Positions 1 to 12,998 of a DNA stretch of 64,000 nucleotides are shown piece after piece. The notes beneath the pieces were generated by a model. The model saw only the letters and a program-made list of their open reading frames with translations. It made no database searches and was not told the DNA's origin. The stretch lies in NCBI RefSeq assembly GCF_003073045.1, contig NC_037590.1, positions 22,780,449 to 22,844,448 of the forward strand. The letters are read 5' to 3'. This DNA is from Pomacea canaliculata. Lineage: Eukaryota > Mollusca > Gastropoda > Architaenioglossa > Ampullariidae. Made by a program: the position numbers and the translations under genes. Within the stretch, counting starts at the first letter, position 1, and each line of letters opens with the position of its first letter.

Positions 1-880
1 ATGGATATAGGAGTTGAGGTTTTATCCTTTTGTTCTCAAGATATTTCAGGCCCTAAAGTTTCTGGTAATATATTATTTGAATATATCTTAAGGAAAATGG
101 GCTGTGCCTCGTCTTGTATAGTTTTGTTCAGGTCTCCAATTCTTACTACTTAATTAATCCCTCCTTTCATTTCTGTATTTGGATAATGAGTGTCAAACAT
201 CATCCCGAATACTTCCACAAACGTGTTACGGTGCTTACATTATTAATAACTAAACCGAGGCAGAGAAAATTGTCATTTGTATACACACCTTTCCTCGATG
301 ACGTTTGATATTTATCACCCAGACATGTAGGATTGGGGAACTAGATCAGGGTAAACAAGATGTTTCGACACTTGTCACATGACTACGCACGTCTCATACA
401 CTCTGGTCTTATGGTTCATGACTAATGTCAGCGAAGATGGTAAACATGACCCTCAGGTGCTCAGACTCACCATAACGGGAACTGACCTTGTATCTTTGAC
501 ATTGTTTTTAAGCCTCTTGTTTCTTGCGTCATTGAAATAGAGAAAGTTCACGAACCCCATTTCATACTTAGACCGTAAACAGACACCCACACTCCACACA
601 CGCCCAACAAAACCTCACATTGTACCGACACTAAAGATTATTTCTTGACGAATGAACACAGTTTTTCCCTTAACAGGCGTGCATGCTACCGTATGTGTGA
701 AAGATAGTGATATATTACACGGTACTTACCTGTTATTCTGTACGTAATCTTTCGAGGGCCTCCTTTGTTTCTTCGGTAGACTACAGCCCATTAAGGAAGA
801 TCGCTCACATGCACATGGTTCAATAAGCACTCTTACAATCATTACATAAATTACATTACATAAATCATTACAAACACATA
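1..880. other. intergenic, no gene seen
   Basis: No coding exon, RNA gene or recognisable repeat was found in this AT-rich stretch. The short open frames have no family resemblance. Confidence 0.5.
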
Positions 881-1062
881 GGATTCGGACAGTTAGCGCC
901 TGTCACCAAATACAGTGATGGTTGGCTGTCCTGGGTTCAGCTCTCGTCTCGGGCACGCTGTTCTTTCTCTGCATGTGGCATCTGTTTACAGGGCTAGCTG
1001 CCTTGCCTTGATATAGCCTTAGTTACTGGCTGGTGGTGTAAAACACCTATTCCACCACACCA
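881..1062 (+). repeat. tRNA-derived SINE, family 1 copy 1
   Basis: This copy shares its body with copies at 14,942-15,123 and 29,866-30,073 (both minus). A tRNA-like head carries a B-box-like GGGTTCAGCTC, then a conserved stretch around CTGCATGTGGCATCTG and a tail near GTGTAAAACACCTA. The A-box end is eroded here. The promoter boxes and strand-independent dispersal point to a SINE. Confidence 0.7.
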
Positions 1063-1576
1063 CCCACCGACATATTGTACGAACAATTGCTACAGATTAT
1101 CACAATAGCCAGTCACTTATCTCTGTGTGTATATATATAAACACACACACATATGGCTGATTCTCCACCGACTAGCTTCGAAATGTGCTAAATAAGAGTA
1201 TTTTTATAGCTGATAACATTGAGGACTAGTCGGCAAGACAGAGCAGAAAACACGGCATGAATGAATGAATCAAACATTCTCTTTTCCATAAGCAGATCTG
1301 CGTAGACCTTAATAAATTACGCCGTTCAAAACAAAAAAAAAAAAAAAACAATCCAAAAAACTGGTGGCACCAACTGAAAAAATGGCGCTTTGAAAATGAC
1401 AACATAAAATATCAAGTTGAAACTGACATTAAACCAACTACATTAAAACTGAATTAAATAAACAACAAAAAATGTTTTTTAATTGGCGTGATAACATGAA
1501 TAAAAGAACAGAGCATGCCGCTTTGAAACTGTCGGCATTAACAGTAAAACATTAAAAGTGACGGTATTGATTAATT

Positions 1577-1582
1577 TTTATT
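1577..1582 (-). terminator. candidate poly(A) signal of the SLC9B2-like gene
   Basis: On the minus strand this reads AATAAA, about 215 bases after the stop codon at 1795. It is the first canonical hexamer I see there. Confidence 0.4.
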
Positions 1583-1794
1583 AAAAAATGCCACATTGAA
1601 ACAGCGTTAACGGCAAAACTACCCACATGACTATTAACAAGGCGCACACAAGCACCAAAATCAAAAGTACTTCTCTCGTCCCCTTAATTTGTCGGCAACG
1701 ACAAAAATCACCGTGCCATGGAGTTCACGAGCACACTTCTTACTTTTCTTATGTCAGAGCCAGAAACTGTCAGTATGAAGCGTGGGCAAGGAAG

Positions 1795-4700
1795 TCATTT
1801 ATTATTCAATGAATCAGACGGTTTGATGTGAATCACTTTCCCATTCTCCATTCTCTCTACCGCTTGGTCTGCTTGTTTGTCGAGATGGCTGTTGTTGTTT
1901 TGACCTCCCAGCTCTGTTTTGTGCAGCAGACGTGGTCCCAGCAGCGCGATAAGCAACGAACCGATGGGAGCTGTGAGCACGATGGCCAGCACTGCCAGTG
2001 TCAGAACCTGCCCACAGTCACCGTTTGCGTTCAAAATCAAAGCAAAAGAAAAGTCACAGACATGGGGCCCTATACAGTGAAAACGAAATAAGAGAACGCA
2101 GTGGGAAATCTTATTTCTAATTTCTTTTCCGCGTCCACACACTCGAACATCTGAGAATAGCTCTGTTTATAATTACAAAACAGTTGTAATATGAGGCAGG
2201 TATCACACAGGTTCCCACTTCTTTCTTTAAAAAAAAAAGGTAGATGAGGAGACATATAAGCTGTCAGGATGCGACTAGAAAGGTGAAGGAGAGAATAAAA
2301 TCAGATTTACCTGTTTTCCTAGATTGATGGCTTCCTGTCCCGCGTTTAACTCTATCGCCGTATCCAAGGCAATGCCGCCTATCGCCGCCTGCAACGATGG
2401 TTGGGGAAAGCAAGCACAGGATAAGTTAGAGACCGTAAAAGAGGGAGCAAGGAGGTAGATTTTATGTTGGAGATATCTGAAGAAAAGACAACCAAAACGA
2501 TGTTGCCTTATACGAAATGGGGCTTTTATACAAATTTTTACACTTCAAGTCGATAAGTGGAGGCTAGAGGAAGGTGGGATTAGGAGCCCGCAAGTATATA
2601 AATATATAATCCGTTTTGAGCAAAGATAGCTAAAGGTTCACCTGTACTGTTGCCTTGGGAATCCAGGACAACGGAATAAAGAAACGTTCCCGAAGGATGA
2701 GGTCCGAGTTTAGCGTGGTCAGAAAAGGCGACAATGACCCGACACGTCAAGCCAATGGCGATCACAGCGACACCCAACCCTGCAATACATTCCAGTCTCG
2801 TGGCGTAAAGCTTGTGGGTTCAAAGGGCAGTGGACTTTGAAATATTGCATCAGCCAGTCACCTTGATTGACACAAGGTCATTAATATCAGATATTTTATT
2901 TACTTTAAAGCCGCGGTTCTCAAACGGTGGGGCGCATAGTGCTTACAAGGGGGGGGGACGCGAAGTGGTCATGTTTTAAAAGTTTCTTATACTGGTATTA
3001 GTGAAATTAGCTTACATTGCTGGCTAAGGGGGGCACGCGGACGTAACTTTGTTAGTCAGGGGGGGGGGGGGGGCGTCACAAGTAACAGGTTGAGAACCGC
3101 TGCTTTACAGTGTCATTTTTTTAAACACTGATTTCCTAAAGAAGAACAAAATAGTGAATGGCAGGTGTCATGTCAGATAAGATAGCCGAGCATAAGATAG
3201 CTTCCAAAATGATAGGTTCTGTAGTCACGAACCCACGGTGCTGGGATGAAGCTTCGTCAGATCCACCTTGGCACCGATCAGCCCAAACAATAGAGGCTGG
3301 AACACCATCCACAGAACGGCCATGACCTCCTCCACTGGCGTCTGAAACAAAGGCCGTTTTAAAGCGCTTGTAAACTGGCTAAGCTATATACATTGTCGTT
3401 CAAGAAAAATAAAAAAAATCATGCAGTTCATCATCAGCATCATCATGGTCATCGTCATCGTCGTCGTTGCTGTCATCAGAATGTTCACGGTTTCCGTTCA
3501 TTCGTTTTAATTTTTCTCGCTTTCTCTTCGCGCTCACCTTCTGGCCTCTGCCACACTCCTTCCTCCACCGAAGACCCGAGACAAAGGCGATGGCAAGACA
3601 ACCGAGGGGGCCAGTGCCCGACCACCCCACGTATTTGCTGCCAAAAATAGCTACCAGTCCTCCACCCAGCAACAACACCGAGCGGAACAGCACAAGGTGT
3701 TTCTTTTAACAACAACAATAATAATTATTATAATTGGAAATGATTTGTAGCAGTCAGTTTCATTACATACAAAATATCGTGCAGATCCCAGCCATACTTC
3801 TCAGAATCTCAAAATGGACGATTAAACAAACAGAAATGGGAAATCTGAGTATGTGGAAAGAGGCAGAAAGTGTGCATCATTCTTGACGAGACTTCACCAC
3901 TAGAATTAAACATTCATCCTTTCGAAATCTTAAGCATCAAAGCTTCTTGCTCGCTGATCGTATTTTTTTTTTTTTTACCAAATAGCTTATATCCACTTCA
4001 GCACAACTGGCTTTAAAAAAAAAATCGCACACAGCTTTTAAAAAAAAAAATCAAAGTAAATGAGCACATCGCCTTATTCTGGTGAAGTGGTTTGTGTCCT
4101 GGAAATTAAAAAATGCCATACAAGACTGCTGACAGTTCCGTACTTACGCTAGACCGCTGAGGAATGTACCACAGAAAAACTCCTCCCAAGCAGCCGGCGG
4201 CAAGACCCGCAATGATCTGTAGCGGACCTTGCACCAGGGTCCATGCAATGTTACCTAAACACATGGCAAGTACGAAATGGTTAGTGCTTAAATAGTGCCC
4301 ACAGAGATCTTCCAGTGCTAGATGAGTATAATGGCCTGTTACATGAGAAAGACGACAATAAAATAAGATTAATTACCTAAAGGGAATGCATATGTGTGAC
4401 TGGTGAATAAAAGAGGATGTTAGTCACAAAATGTTCAATTTTCAAATGTACTCAGTTTAAAATGGTGGCTATCACCGGAAGTGGTTTCTTACCAGTGGAG
4501 AAGGCGACGCTGAGCATGACCCCGAAGCCTGTGATGGCCATAACAGCGTCCAGGCTGACAGCCGCCACCACCAGCGTAGGGATGCCTTTATTCAGCCCGT
4601 ACCCTCGGTCAGAGAGTCCCAGCATGGACGGCACGATGACTGCTGGCGACACCACGGCCAGGACAAACCTGTCGTGCGGTAGCATTGGACCAACTTTTTA

Positions 4701-6951
4701 GACACGATTTCTAGATATTGTATCTGAGGTTTTTACACCAAATTGTAGCTATCCATTTCGGGTTACTTTCCCTTGACATTTCACCTACTGTAAGGTATGC
4801 ACTAATGCGCCTAGGCTTGTACCTGTTTCATTTTATAGTTAAATTATTAAGTTAAGTGAGATTAATTATTGAATTAAAATAAAAATGAAGGACCATATAG
4901 TTTAACGAGACCTCAGAATATATTTAGTAACAAAGTACTACCAGAGATACAGCTAATTAAAGTAATTGTACAGTTACGTATATAAAATGAATTATAACTT
5001 AAGCATAGTCAAAAAAAGGGGAAATTAAAAGGTGAAAAGATGTTTAAGTTTAAAAAAAATTAGCTTCAAGTACGCGCACTAATGAGGTCAATGAGATTAT
5101 GTTGCTTCATATTAACCTTGACATTGAAAGCTGAGGACTGGTTTGACTCCTGGTCCTGAACTGAAAACATTAATCTGGTACAACCAATGTAACCCAACCG
5201 TCACAAAAATAAAATAATAACAATAAAACTGGTGAGAGGTAACAAGGACAAAAACTAACCAAAGGCGCCCCAGAGTCGTCTGTCAGTCAGTGAAAAAAAC
5301 AAAAGAGAAATAAATCTGTGGTAACGCAATACTTTGCCTACGTACCCCAGCATGAATGCCCAGGGCCATGGAAAGGCGAGGAAGAAATGAGCGGCCACAC
5401 TGTCCATCACAACTTCTACAATGGAGGGGCAGAAGGCCAGCCTCAGAACCATCAGCGACAGTTTCTTCAGGGCCGCGGGGTCCAGCCCCAGGCCGGCTCT
5501 TGTCAAGATGATTGTCAGGGCGATGCTCCTGTAAACACCAGTCAATCCCATAAACGCTGCCCACAAAATGAACGAAAAATCCTATTCCCCAAAGAACTCC
5601 CAAAACATCTAATTGATGCTGTTGTGGGTTGTGTCTGCCAATTTCGACATCTCATTGTTTCATATTTCCCTGTACATGCGAGAAATCTTTACACAATACT
5701 TCCTTGAACTAAAGAGAAGCACTACTAATAGTCGAATATCTTGTACTGCACAAGGCTTGAACAGGATTATCGACACAAAAAAATGCCCAGCTCCTTCCCT
5801 CCCTTATCAAAGCCGAGAAGCGGCGTGCAAATAGGCACCAACTTTACGGAGGTGTACTTCATGTCATAAAAGCATTGTCACCTTGCCGTGGAGGACCATG
5901 TGGGATCTATGCGACGACCAACGTCGATGCCTGGTACGTTTCCCAGGAGACCGCCCATTATCAGCATACCTGTTATTGCAGTATCAGAGCAAACAAGCTT
6001 ATCATTGCTGTTTTTGTTGACAAAACAAAAACACCACAGTGACGTTCCTTGTGATTTGGTTTCTTACTTTATTGATAATGGCTTGTTATTGGAGAATTAT
6101 TATGATTGATAAGGAGGAAAGCAGAGTTAAAGAGAAAGAGAGTACATACACATAGCTTGAAAGGAATAACTATAATTATTCCAACACTAGTTATAATTCT
6201 TATAATGCACTTACGAAGCTTATTATATGTTGGTTTTGTCCGGTTACAGACTTTTTCGTTTCATTCTCCTGTAACAACTTTTCCTCGAACAATTATTCGG
6301 TTATTTACAACTAATTTCATGTACTTAATGATATTCAGGTGATGACACTAGAAGCCGCAACTTACCAAAGAGGGGTGGAAGTTTGATGAGGTTGATGACG
6401 TAGCCGCCACACCAGCAGCATACAAAAAGCATGAGCATGGGGAAGATTATGCCGCCGGGCAAGGCCTTGCTGTTGGTGATGGAGATAAGTACGGCCCACC
6501 ACACCAAAAACACCGCCAGCACCAGGATGAAGGCGCCCACGCGCCCGAACGGGGGACAGAAGAAGGAGCGCTTCAGGCGGTCTAGGCGTGTGGCGCTCTC
6601 TGGCAGCGGGTGGTTCACCACCTCCAGAGGAGAGATCACTCGTGTGCAGAACTCTGCTATACGAGCGCAACGCACGTTCGTGGCCTTCTTCTCCGAGGTC
6701 TCGAAACTACCGATCTCTTCGTGTCCGTTCTGCTCTGGTTTGACATCGTTGTGACTCGATGCAGGGTGGACTCCGTTGATCATCGTCTGCGGGAAATGGG
6801 AGTCGTTGGGCTGCTCAACACCCTCAGTATCGCATCTCATGTCGAGTTGGGCCGTGGGGTCGGTGGACTGCTTGGTCTCGCCGTTGTTCACTTTGTCCTC
6901 TTCCAGCTGCAATGCCGGATTTTCGATGCCGATGCCGACCTGCCCTGCCAT
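1795..6951 (-). CDS. SLC9B2: sodium/hydrogen exchanger 9B2-like antiporter (NHA2), 10 exons
   Basis: This is a CPA2-family Na+(Li+)/H+ antiporter of plasma or organelle membranes. Minus-strand exons: 6951-6366, 5969-5882, 5528-5346, 4668-4493, 4254-4148, 3702-3538, 3341-3233, 2779-2642, 2388-2311, 2007-1795; about 613 residues. The frame is open above 6951 to a stop near 7080 but has no ATG, so the ATG at 6951 (context ACACCCATGG) is chosen. A hydrophilic N-terminus of roughly 130 residues precedes the first membrane segments. Family blocks follow: PPLFGMLIMGG, LTIILTRAGLGLD, VSPAVIVPSML, AITGF, IPKATVQAAIG and LTAPIGSLLIALLGPRLL. The ion-site Asp-Asp of vertebrate NHA2 reads Asp-Ala here. 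The core Lys and the Arg in the preceding helix are kept. Exon 8 carries one extra base in an A4 run (2723-2726); without it length and frame match the family. The 7-8 donor (GG|GTTCGT) is weak. Confidence 0.93.
2911..3102 (+). mobile_element. hAT-type MITE in SLC9B2 intron 7
   Basis: The 192-bp element has hAT terminal inverted repeats: GCGGTTCTCAAAC on the left and, as reverse complement, CAGCGGTTCTCAACC on the right. It is flanked by near-identical 8-bp target duplications, CTTTAAAG (2903-2910) and CTTTACAG (3103-3110). It has no coding capacity and contains two long G runs. It was presumably mobilised in trans by a hAT transposase. Confidence 0.85.
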
Positions 6952-7020
6952 GGGTGTGCTTGCGACAGTTCCTGCACCTTCTTCCGGCCGGAAAAAACGT
7001 AGCGGTAGCTGGTCCGGCAA

Positions 7021-7218
7021 CGAAAAGCCAAAGTATAATAAAGCTTTACAACAGAGTACAAAACGAAGTTCAGTTTCTTAGGCAGTTTTGCACGCGCGCG
7101 AGCACACACACACACAGTCATCCAAAACATGAATCAATGATCAGTTGGTGACCACAATACTGCACCAGCTTGGATCAGAAAGGAAGTAAACGCTGACCCA
7201 AGTGATCATTCAGTCTAC
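7021..7218. other. upstream flank of SLC9B2
   Basis: This is the probable 5' UTR or promoter of the antiporter. A CA/GC-alternating tract lies near 7090-7120. No further exon can be defined. Confidence 0.35.
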
Positions 7219-7674
7219 CAGGGATGGACAAAGTACGGCCCGTGGACCTTTAGACCGGCTCGTCTGCCAAAATGTTAAGTGCACTTGTTTTCATTTTTTT
7301 TTAAATTCAGCCTAGTTGATTGATTGAAATTTATCAAGTACAGGATTAGAAACATTCTAACACAGACAAGGTTCAAAGATAACAAACAACGCGGCTGACA
7401 TGTCTGACAGAGTCGTTAGAGAGCATCGGGGGCTACTGCCTTCAAAGAAACGGCTTCTTTTAAAGTTATGTGAGCAAATTAAAACAGCTTCACTTTACAT
7501 AATAAATTCGGTAAGTGAACGCCTTTATGTGCTCATTTCCTATCCATTCCAGCATCATTAGGTGTGTTTTGTTTTTGTTATGTGGCGTTATGTTTTTAGT
7601 ATTTGAGACCGGCCCGCCGCATAAATTAGAATTTTGAGACCGGCCTGCAAAAAGACAATTTTTACCCACCCTTG
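7219..7674 (+). mobile_element. hAT-like non-autonomous transposon, family A copy 1 (full length)
   Basis: The left end is CAGGGATGGACAAAG and the right end, reverse-complemented, is CAAGGGTGGGTAAAAA: the CAGGGGTGGGCAA-type termini of hAT elements. The flanks are GTCTAC and GTCTAG, an imperfect target duplication. There is no transposase frame. It is the only one of three copies with both ends, so it defines the family at about 456 bp. It sits just upstream of SLC9B2. Confidence 0.75.
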
Positions 7675-10600
7675 GTCTAGACGCAGAGGAAAAAATCAAA
7701 GGGACACCACACAGGAAAAACATTGCGGGGGAAAAAAGGAGGAGAGAGGGAAACTACAAAGACATGACAGAGGACTGCCAAAACAAGGCGGCAATAGATC
7801 GTGAGCTACTTAAAAAAAAAAAAAAGACAAAAGAAAAGACAATCCCTTCTGTGACTGATGTCTGTCCCTCCCTTCCTCTCCCGGCTTATTTTTCCAAGTG
7901 TTTCTCCAGTTTGTTTAGCGAAGGTCGAGGCCGGTCTACACATGACCTCCATGAAGGTCCGTGTGTCCACGCTGTCACAGATGTCTTCAGTGCCACTATC
8001 GCACCTCGCTTACCTTTGACTTTTCCGTTCTAAGATATATACATATAGCTGCAGTTGTAAAAATGTAACTTGAGAACTTCATATAACACTTGAAACTTCC
8101 TGCTCAGAAGAACAATTAATTAACAAAACAGGATTATTTAACATGCACAAGGACATTGTTTTGACGTTTCTTTGCCGTTGCGTCCAACGCTTTTCGCTCT
8201 ATATAGCAACTGTTACAGCGCAGTGTTTGGTATGCTGCTTGCAGAACTGTTTATCAGAAGTAAGTCTTATGCACTCCACATCTACTTGCAGAACTGAATG
8301 TTATTTGCCGAAATTGGAATATATGATTTTGAGGCCTCGTGGTAGTCCGTACCTTGAATTCTACCAAAAGAATGCACGCGCGTACAAGTAGGATACGGAC
8401 AAAGTACTGAGAGGGAGAAATAATAATACTATAGAAAGAATATCATGAACGGTTATTTTTGCGTTGCGTTTGCCACGATCGTTGCTGACCACCTGAAATA
8501 AGGACCTTGGGTCCGTCCTCTAGGGTGAAAGGTGTGCGCGACCACGAGTGACAAGTACGTCAGGAGCTGCCACGTGCCGAGCGATGAACACTGTAAGCTG
8601 ATCTCTAAGGACGTTAGATGTTTATCTAGGTCCCGGAGAAATCATAGACTCCGTCAAATGATAAACATCGTAGAAGTATAGAACTAATCTTAAAATGATG
8701 ATAAAGATTTTTTTAATTGGAGGGGGGGGGGTGGTGGTGTTTTATATTTTGCTTTCCTATTTTATTTTGTTTTTATAATTGCTTGTTTGTTTGTTTTTTT
8801 TGTAAGTGTTAGTGAACTCTGGGAACTCGTGCCACTAAATAGTGGAAAGCAGGCAGACTTGGGATAGATGGACGTCAGCGTTCAAAGAAAACCCATGTGC
8901 AGTAGAATTCCTAGAAGAGAAAAGCTTTTTTAGGGCAAGGAACGGTCCCGGAAATTTTGCCACATACACTTCTTCATGGGATTTCGGTAGGGTCAGATAG
9001 AAGAAAATTTATAAACTAGAGAAGAAGCCAGTGTGCCTATGAAAAAATCCTCGAATACCTGTCCTGCAGAAGGGTGCAATATACAGACATAAATTCTTGT
9101 GTCCGTGACAAGATTTAAATACGGGACATTACAATCCTCAGTGTGCATGTGACAATATTTTACCATTGGGTCCCACCCATAGGAAGACCTTACCCGAAAA
9201 AAATAGCTTCTAAACTTTTGCGTTGACAGCGCATCTATGACAATTTCTGATTTTAAAAATATTTTCTTCCAACGAAGAAAATTTCATTTAGGCTGGGGAA
9301 AAAACCCAACAAGCAGACACATTAAGTGCATATGCAAAAACATGTTATCAGTATAAGAATAATCTTAATAAAAAATCGAGAAAAACAGAGAATGCAACTT
9401 ACAGTGTTCAGTCAAGGTTACCTCGTGTCTGGAAGCGAGAACCATCATCAGCCAGCTGGGACGGTGGGGACAGTCGTTTGGCCAGACGGCGCAGTGTAAA
9501 GGCCCCTTGTCAACGTCTGGCGACAACACCAGGACGTCACAAGATGAATGGGGCTGAAGACATAGATGTCGGAGCAAGGGTGCGAGGGGTGAGTGCACGC
9601 GTGCATGAGAGGGGGAAGGCCGTTTTTTTTTTCTTTTCTTTTCATCTGACATGTGCAATTCATTTCAGTCACTATAGCCACTCGCTTGCTGTATTCTGTA
9701 ATAGGAGCTGCGACTAGTCGTCGGCCAGGCTGAGCCGCGTCACAGTAATACTCATCATTTTTCAAGAATTTGTAATTATTTGAAATATTGTCATAACCGC
9801 TTTGTAATTACACTTTTTTTGGTCTTGCTTGTATCCCACGTCCAAACAAAAGCCAGAGACAGAGAGACTGACCGATTTTGATTGTGCCGGTTGGTGTTTA
9901 ATGAGCACCAAACGTGGTATTCAGGTTGTAACATGCAGATGCAGACGACAGTTATAGGTTAAAAAAGAAAAGTGTCCGAGGGGCTATTTTTAGAGTGACC
10001 CCATAAACTCTTCCTTCATTTTCTGCAACAATTTTTTATTTTTGATAACAGAAGTATTGTCTGAGCGTGTGGTGAGTGCATATACGAGTGTGCACGCGTG
10101 TGTGTATGAACGTGAGCACGTGGGCGTGTCGGTATTAATGCGTGGAGTAATAATATAAACTTAAAAGGAACTGAATGTCAAAAACTAACAGCAAGCGAAT
10201 AAAAATATCGACCGATCAGACTTTTCAAAATCAACCAGGAGAAATGAAACAGTTAAATCAATATGTTTAGACATTGTTTTCTGGCAGAAGGCGTGTACGT
10301 TTGGCGGGAAAACCGAGTGAATCTCTTTCATGATTTCAACACTTAGGATGTGAGCGATATCGAGGTCACGCGTGAATGCGCCAGCCAGGTGAAATTCGCT
10401 GACTCACCAGCCAGGTGACACGAAATTCACTGAAGCATCAAGCTGCACGTTATGGTGACTAGGAAAACTGCAACTAAAATATTACAGAATGCTGGACACC
10501 TGACTTCCAGAATGATGACTGTTGTCAGGTCTCGAGGTTGGGATAGTAACTGCGATGGTCATCGAGTGGCCAGTGCTTTCGAGGACAAAGACTTGCGTCT

Positions 10601-11221
10601 TCACCAAGCAAAGAATAAAAGGGACGGGGGAGGGGGCAGAGAAGAGAAGAGGGAAAAAAAGCAGGGGGAAAACAAAAATAAAAAAGTCAATGGTCTGGTT
10701 TTTGGTGGTTTATTGCATCTAAAGCAAACTAGTCCACTCCTAGAAAACTTTAATTCTTTTGTTGAATAACAAAATAATATGTTTCAAAAGAAAATTTACG
10801 TGCGCCGGAGAAGAGATATGAACCCTTGACCGATGAATTCAATCTTATTGACAAGCTTTTTGCCACAGAGACAGGGAACACGTCATTAAACCTAGACGAG
10901 CGCCTGGACACCATGCGAACTCCCTGCTGAGGGTGATTGTGGCCTTTTTATGTCAAAATTACTATTCTACTTAAGTTTTTGAGTCTATAACCCTAAACAT
11001 TATATAAATTTTCATTTTGACAAACATATACTTGCTCAGCGATGTGAGATATAGGTCTTGTGCCTAGTTTTTGGATCAGGTAGCGCTGCTATCCAACGAC
11101 TCCTCTCACTGCAGTCAAAATATTGTAATGTCACATACATCCCATCTATTCACCGATACCTTTGTCAGCATTGCATTACTTTCATACTTCATGTCCTGAA
11201 GCTGTGCCGCATTTGTCCTAG

Positions 11222-11299
11222 TTGCCTTTGTAAAACTTCTCTTATCTAAGTGTTTCATGTTTGCCTTTGTTAAACTTCTCTTATCTAAGTGTTTCATGT
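11222..11299 (+). repeat. 39-bp tandem duplication
   Basis: Two adjacent copies of a 39-bp unit starting TTGCCTTTGT and ending near TGTTTCATG differ at only one or two positions. They look like a recent local duplication. Confidence 0.8.
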
Positions 11300-12507
11300 G
11301 TGACCTAATTGCACGTATTAAGGTGGTAAAGTGGCATCAGATAGAAATTGCACTTGGTGATTTTTATTAAAATAATACAACTTTGAAACACAAGCATCAG
11401 GGTTTTAGCATGTGTAAACCTTCCAAGGACCCTTTTAGCCTTTTCCTGTCGGCCCTGTGGGACGCAGAAAAATGATTATACTCCCGTGATGGCCATCAGC
11501 GTGCAAGTACACGAACTGTCCCTTCTCGATCAAAAACCTCGAGGGCTTAATGTATGAAACGGAGCCGTGGCCATACGTGTGGCGTCATTGACGGAAAGCT
11601 AAGAAGCGTGTGTCATCTCGAACAAGAGGGAAAACCAGGTTCGCGGTCATATCTCACGATTTTCCGTCAGTGACTCATAGCATTTTCAAAAGTCCGTGAC
11701 TTCGGTAACTGCGCCGCTTCTTACATTAGACCTTTAAATTTGTATGAATAAAGAACCTTTGACCTTGTCTTGTAAAACCCGAATAGTATGACAGGTATTG
11801 ATTGTTAACCTTGCTCTCTTGACAGTTCTGTAGGTCATGCCCCATATCGTTTTCAGATCGGTTAGGTGTCTTCTGCGCCGCTGTTCGCTCGGAAGCGGAT
11901 CCGATAGGAAGAGTTCAAAGTGGACAAACATTAAGGTGAATGACTGCATCACGTTTCCCCCTTCCCCACACAGCTCGACCAACTGTTGCACACGATCATT
12001 AACCTCAGATGTTTTGATCTTCGTGGCCTGATGAGAATGACATTCCTAAACTTGGAGCTGGCGGATAAGGTTACCGATTTTGAAAGCTGGAATGCCGAGT
12101 TCATAACTGCACGTAGATGTGTGATGTCGATTCACAAAGCTGAAACTTTAATGAAATTTAAACTTCGTTTGAAGAAAGGCGGTCGTATCGAAATTTCCAA
12201 GTATTTTGTTTTCACTTGTTGGAGGAATGTTTAGAACCTGTTTTAATCGGTAAACATAATTATTTGCTCTTCAATCAGGTGTAGATAGCAACCATCTTTT
12301 AATATAGCGTTAGCATATTTTTTTTAGTTAAGTTTCTTTTCAGTTGTATCTTACAAAAAACAATGTGAAGTTTTATGAGATCTTGTATGCTGCGCTCGTT
12401 GATCGCAGGTGCGAATGGCGTACTTTATTACCGGATACTTAACTAAAGGATTGCTTTTGGAGGCTGAAATTTACAGGTTAATTCTTATATCGAATATATA
12501 TATATGT

Positions 12508-12509
<2 letters not shown>

Positions 12510-12538
<29 letters not shown>
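12510..12538 (+). repeat. poly(A) run of about 29
   Basis: An uninterrupted A run of about 29 follows a short TA repeat. It could be a retroposon tail or a plain mononucleotide microsatellite. No retroposon body is recognisable beside it. Confidence 0.7.
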
Positions 12539-12540
<2 letters not shown>

Positions 12541-12998
12541 CGAACCATTCGTGTTTTCGACCATCATGGGACTGATCCTCCGACGCGCACTAACCGTTTA
12601 TATGGTGTGTGCGGTCACCAGTGCGTCATCCATTATTATATAGCGTGTCATCTGTTTTACCACAAGTGTTGATGGTAAAAGTTGCTTTAGTCAGTCCGAC
12701 CATGTGGAGGAGGACGCGAAGACGCTTTCGAGTGCGTTTCCATGGTTTAATGGTCTGCGATAGTCTTTTATGAGAGAAAGAGGAAGAATAAGAGCAGAAG
12801 CTTTACAGGTAAAATGGGTACAAAAGTATCTGCGGAGTACGCATGCTGTGGTTAAAAAAACAAAAACAAAACTGAAACCTGCTGAACACCGAGTCATCCC
12901 CTTTCCTTGTCTACCAGGGATGAGAGAAGTTTAATGGCAAAGTTACACACACACAAGCCAATCTCTGATACACAGGCAACAAAAAGAAAAATTATGGT

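Larger units (their letters stand above)
7675..12998. other. intergenic between SLC9B2 and CCDC137
   Basis: No convincing exon was found over about 5.3 kb. The stretch holds a G-rich run near 8722, TG-rich DNA near 10,080-10,140, a 39-bp duplication (11,222-11,299) and a long A run (12,510-12,538). Open frames such as those around 9,365-9,765 and 11,986-12,234 resemble no family I know. Confidence 0.5.

Noticed and set aside
881-1062. True tRNA gene
   Set aside because: The B-box-like sequence is part of a dispersed family with an unrelated body and no tRNA fold.
3393-3718. Several overlapping frames on both strands
   Set aside because: They are shadows of SLC9B2 exon 6 (3702-3538) and its flanking simple sequence.
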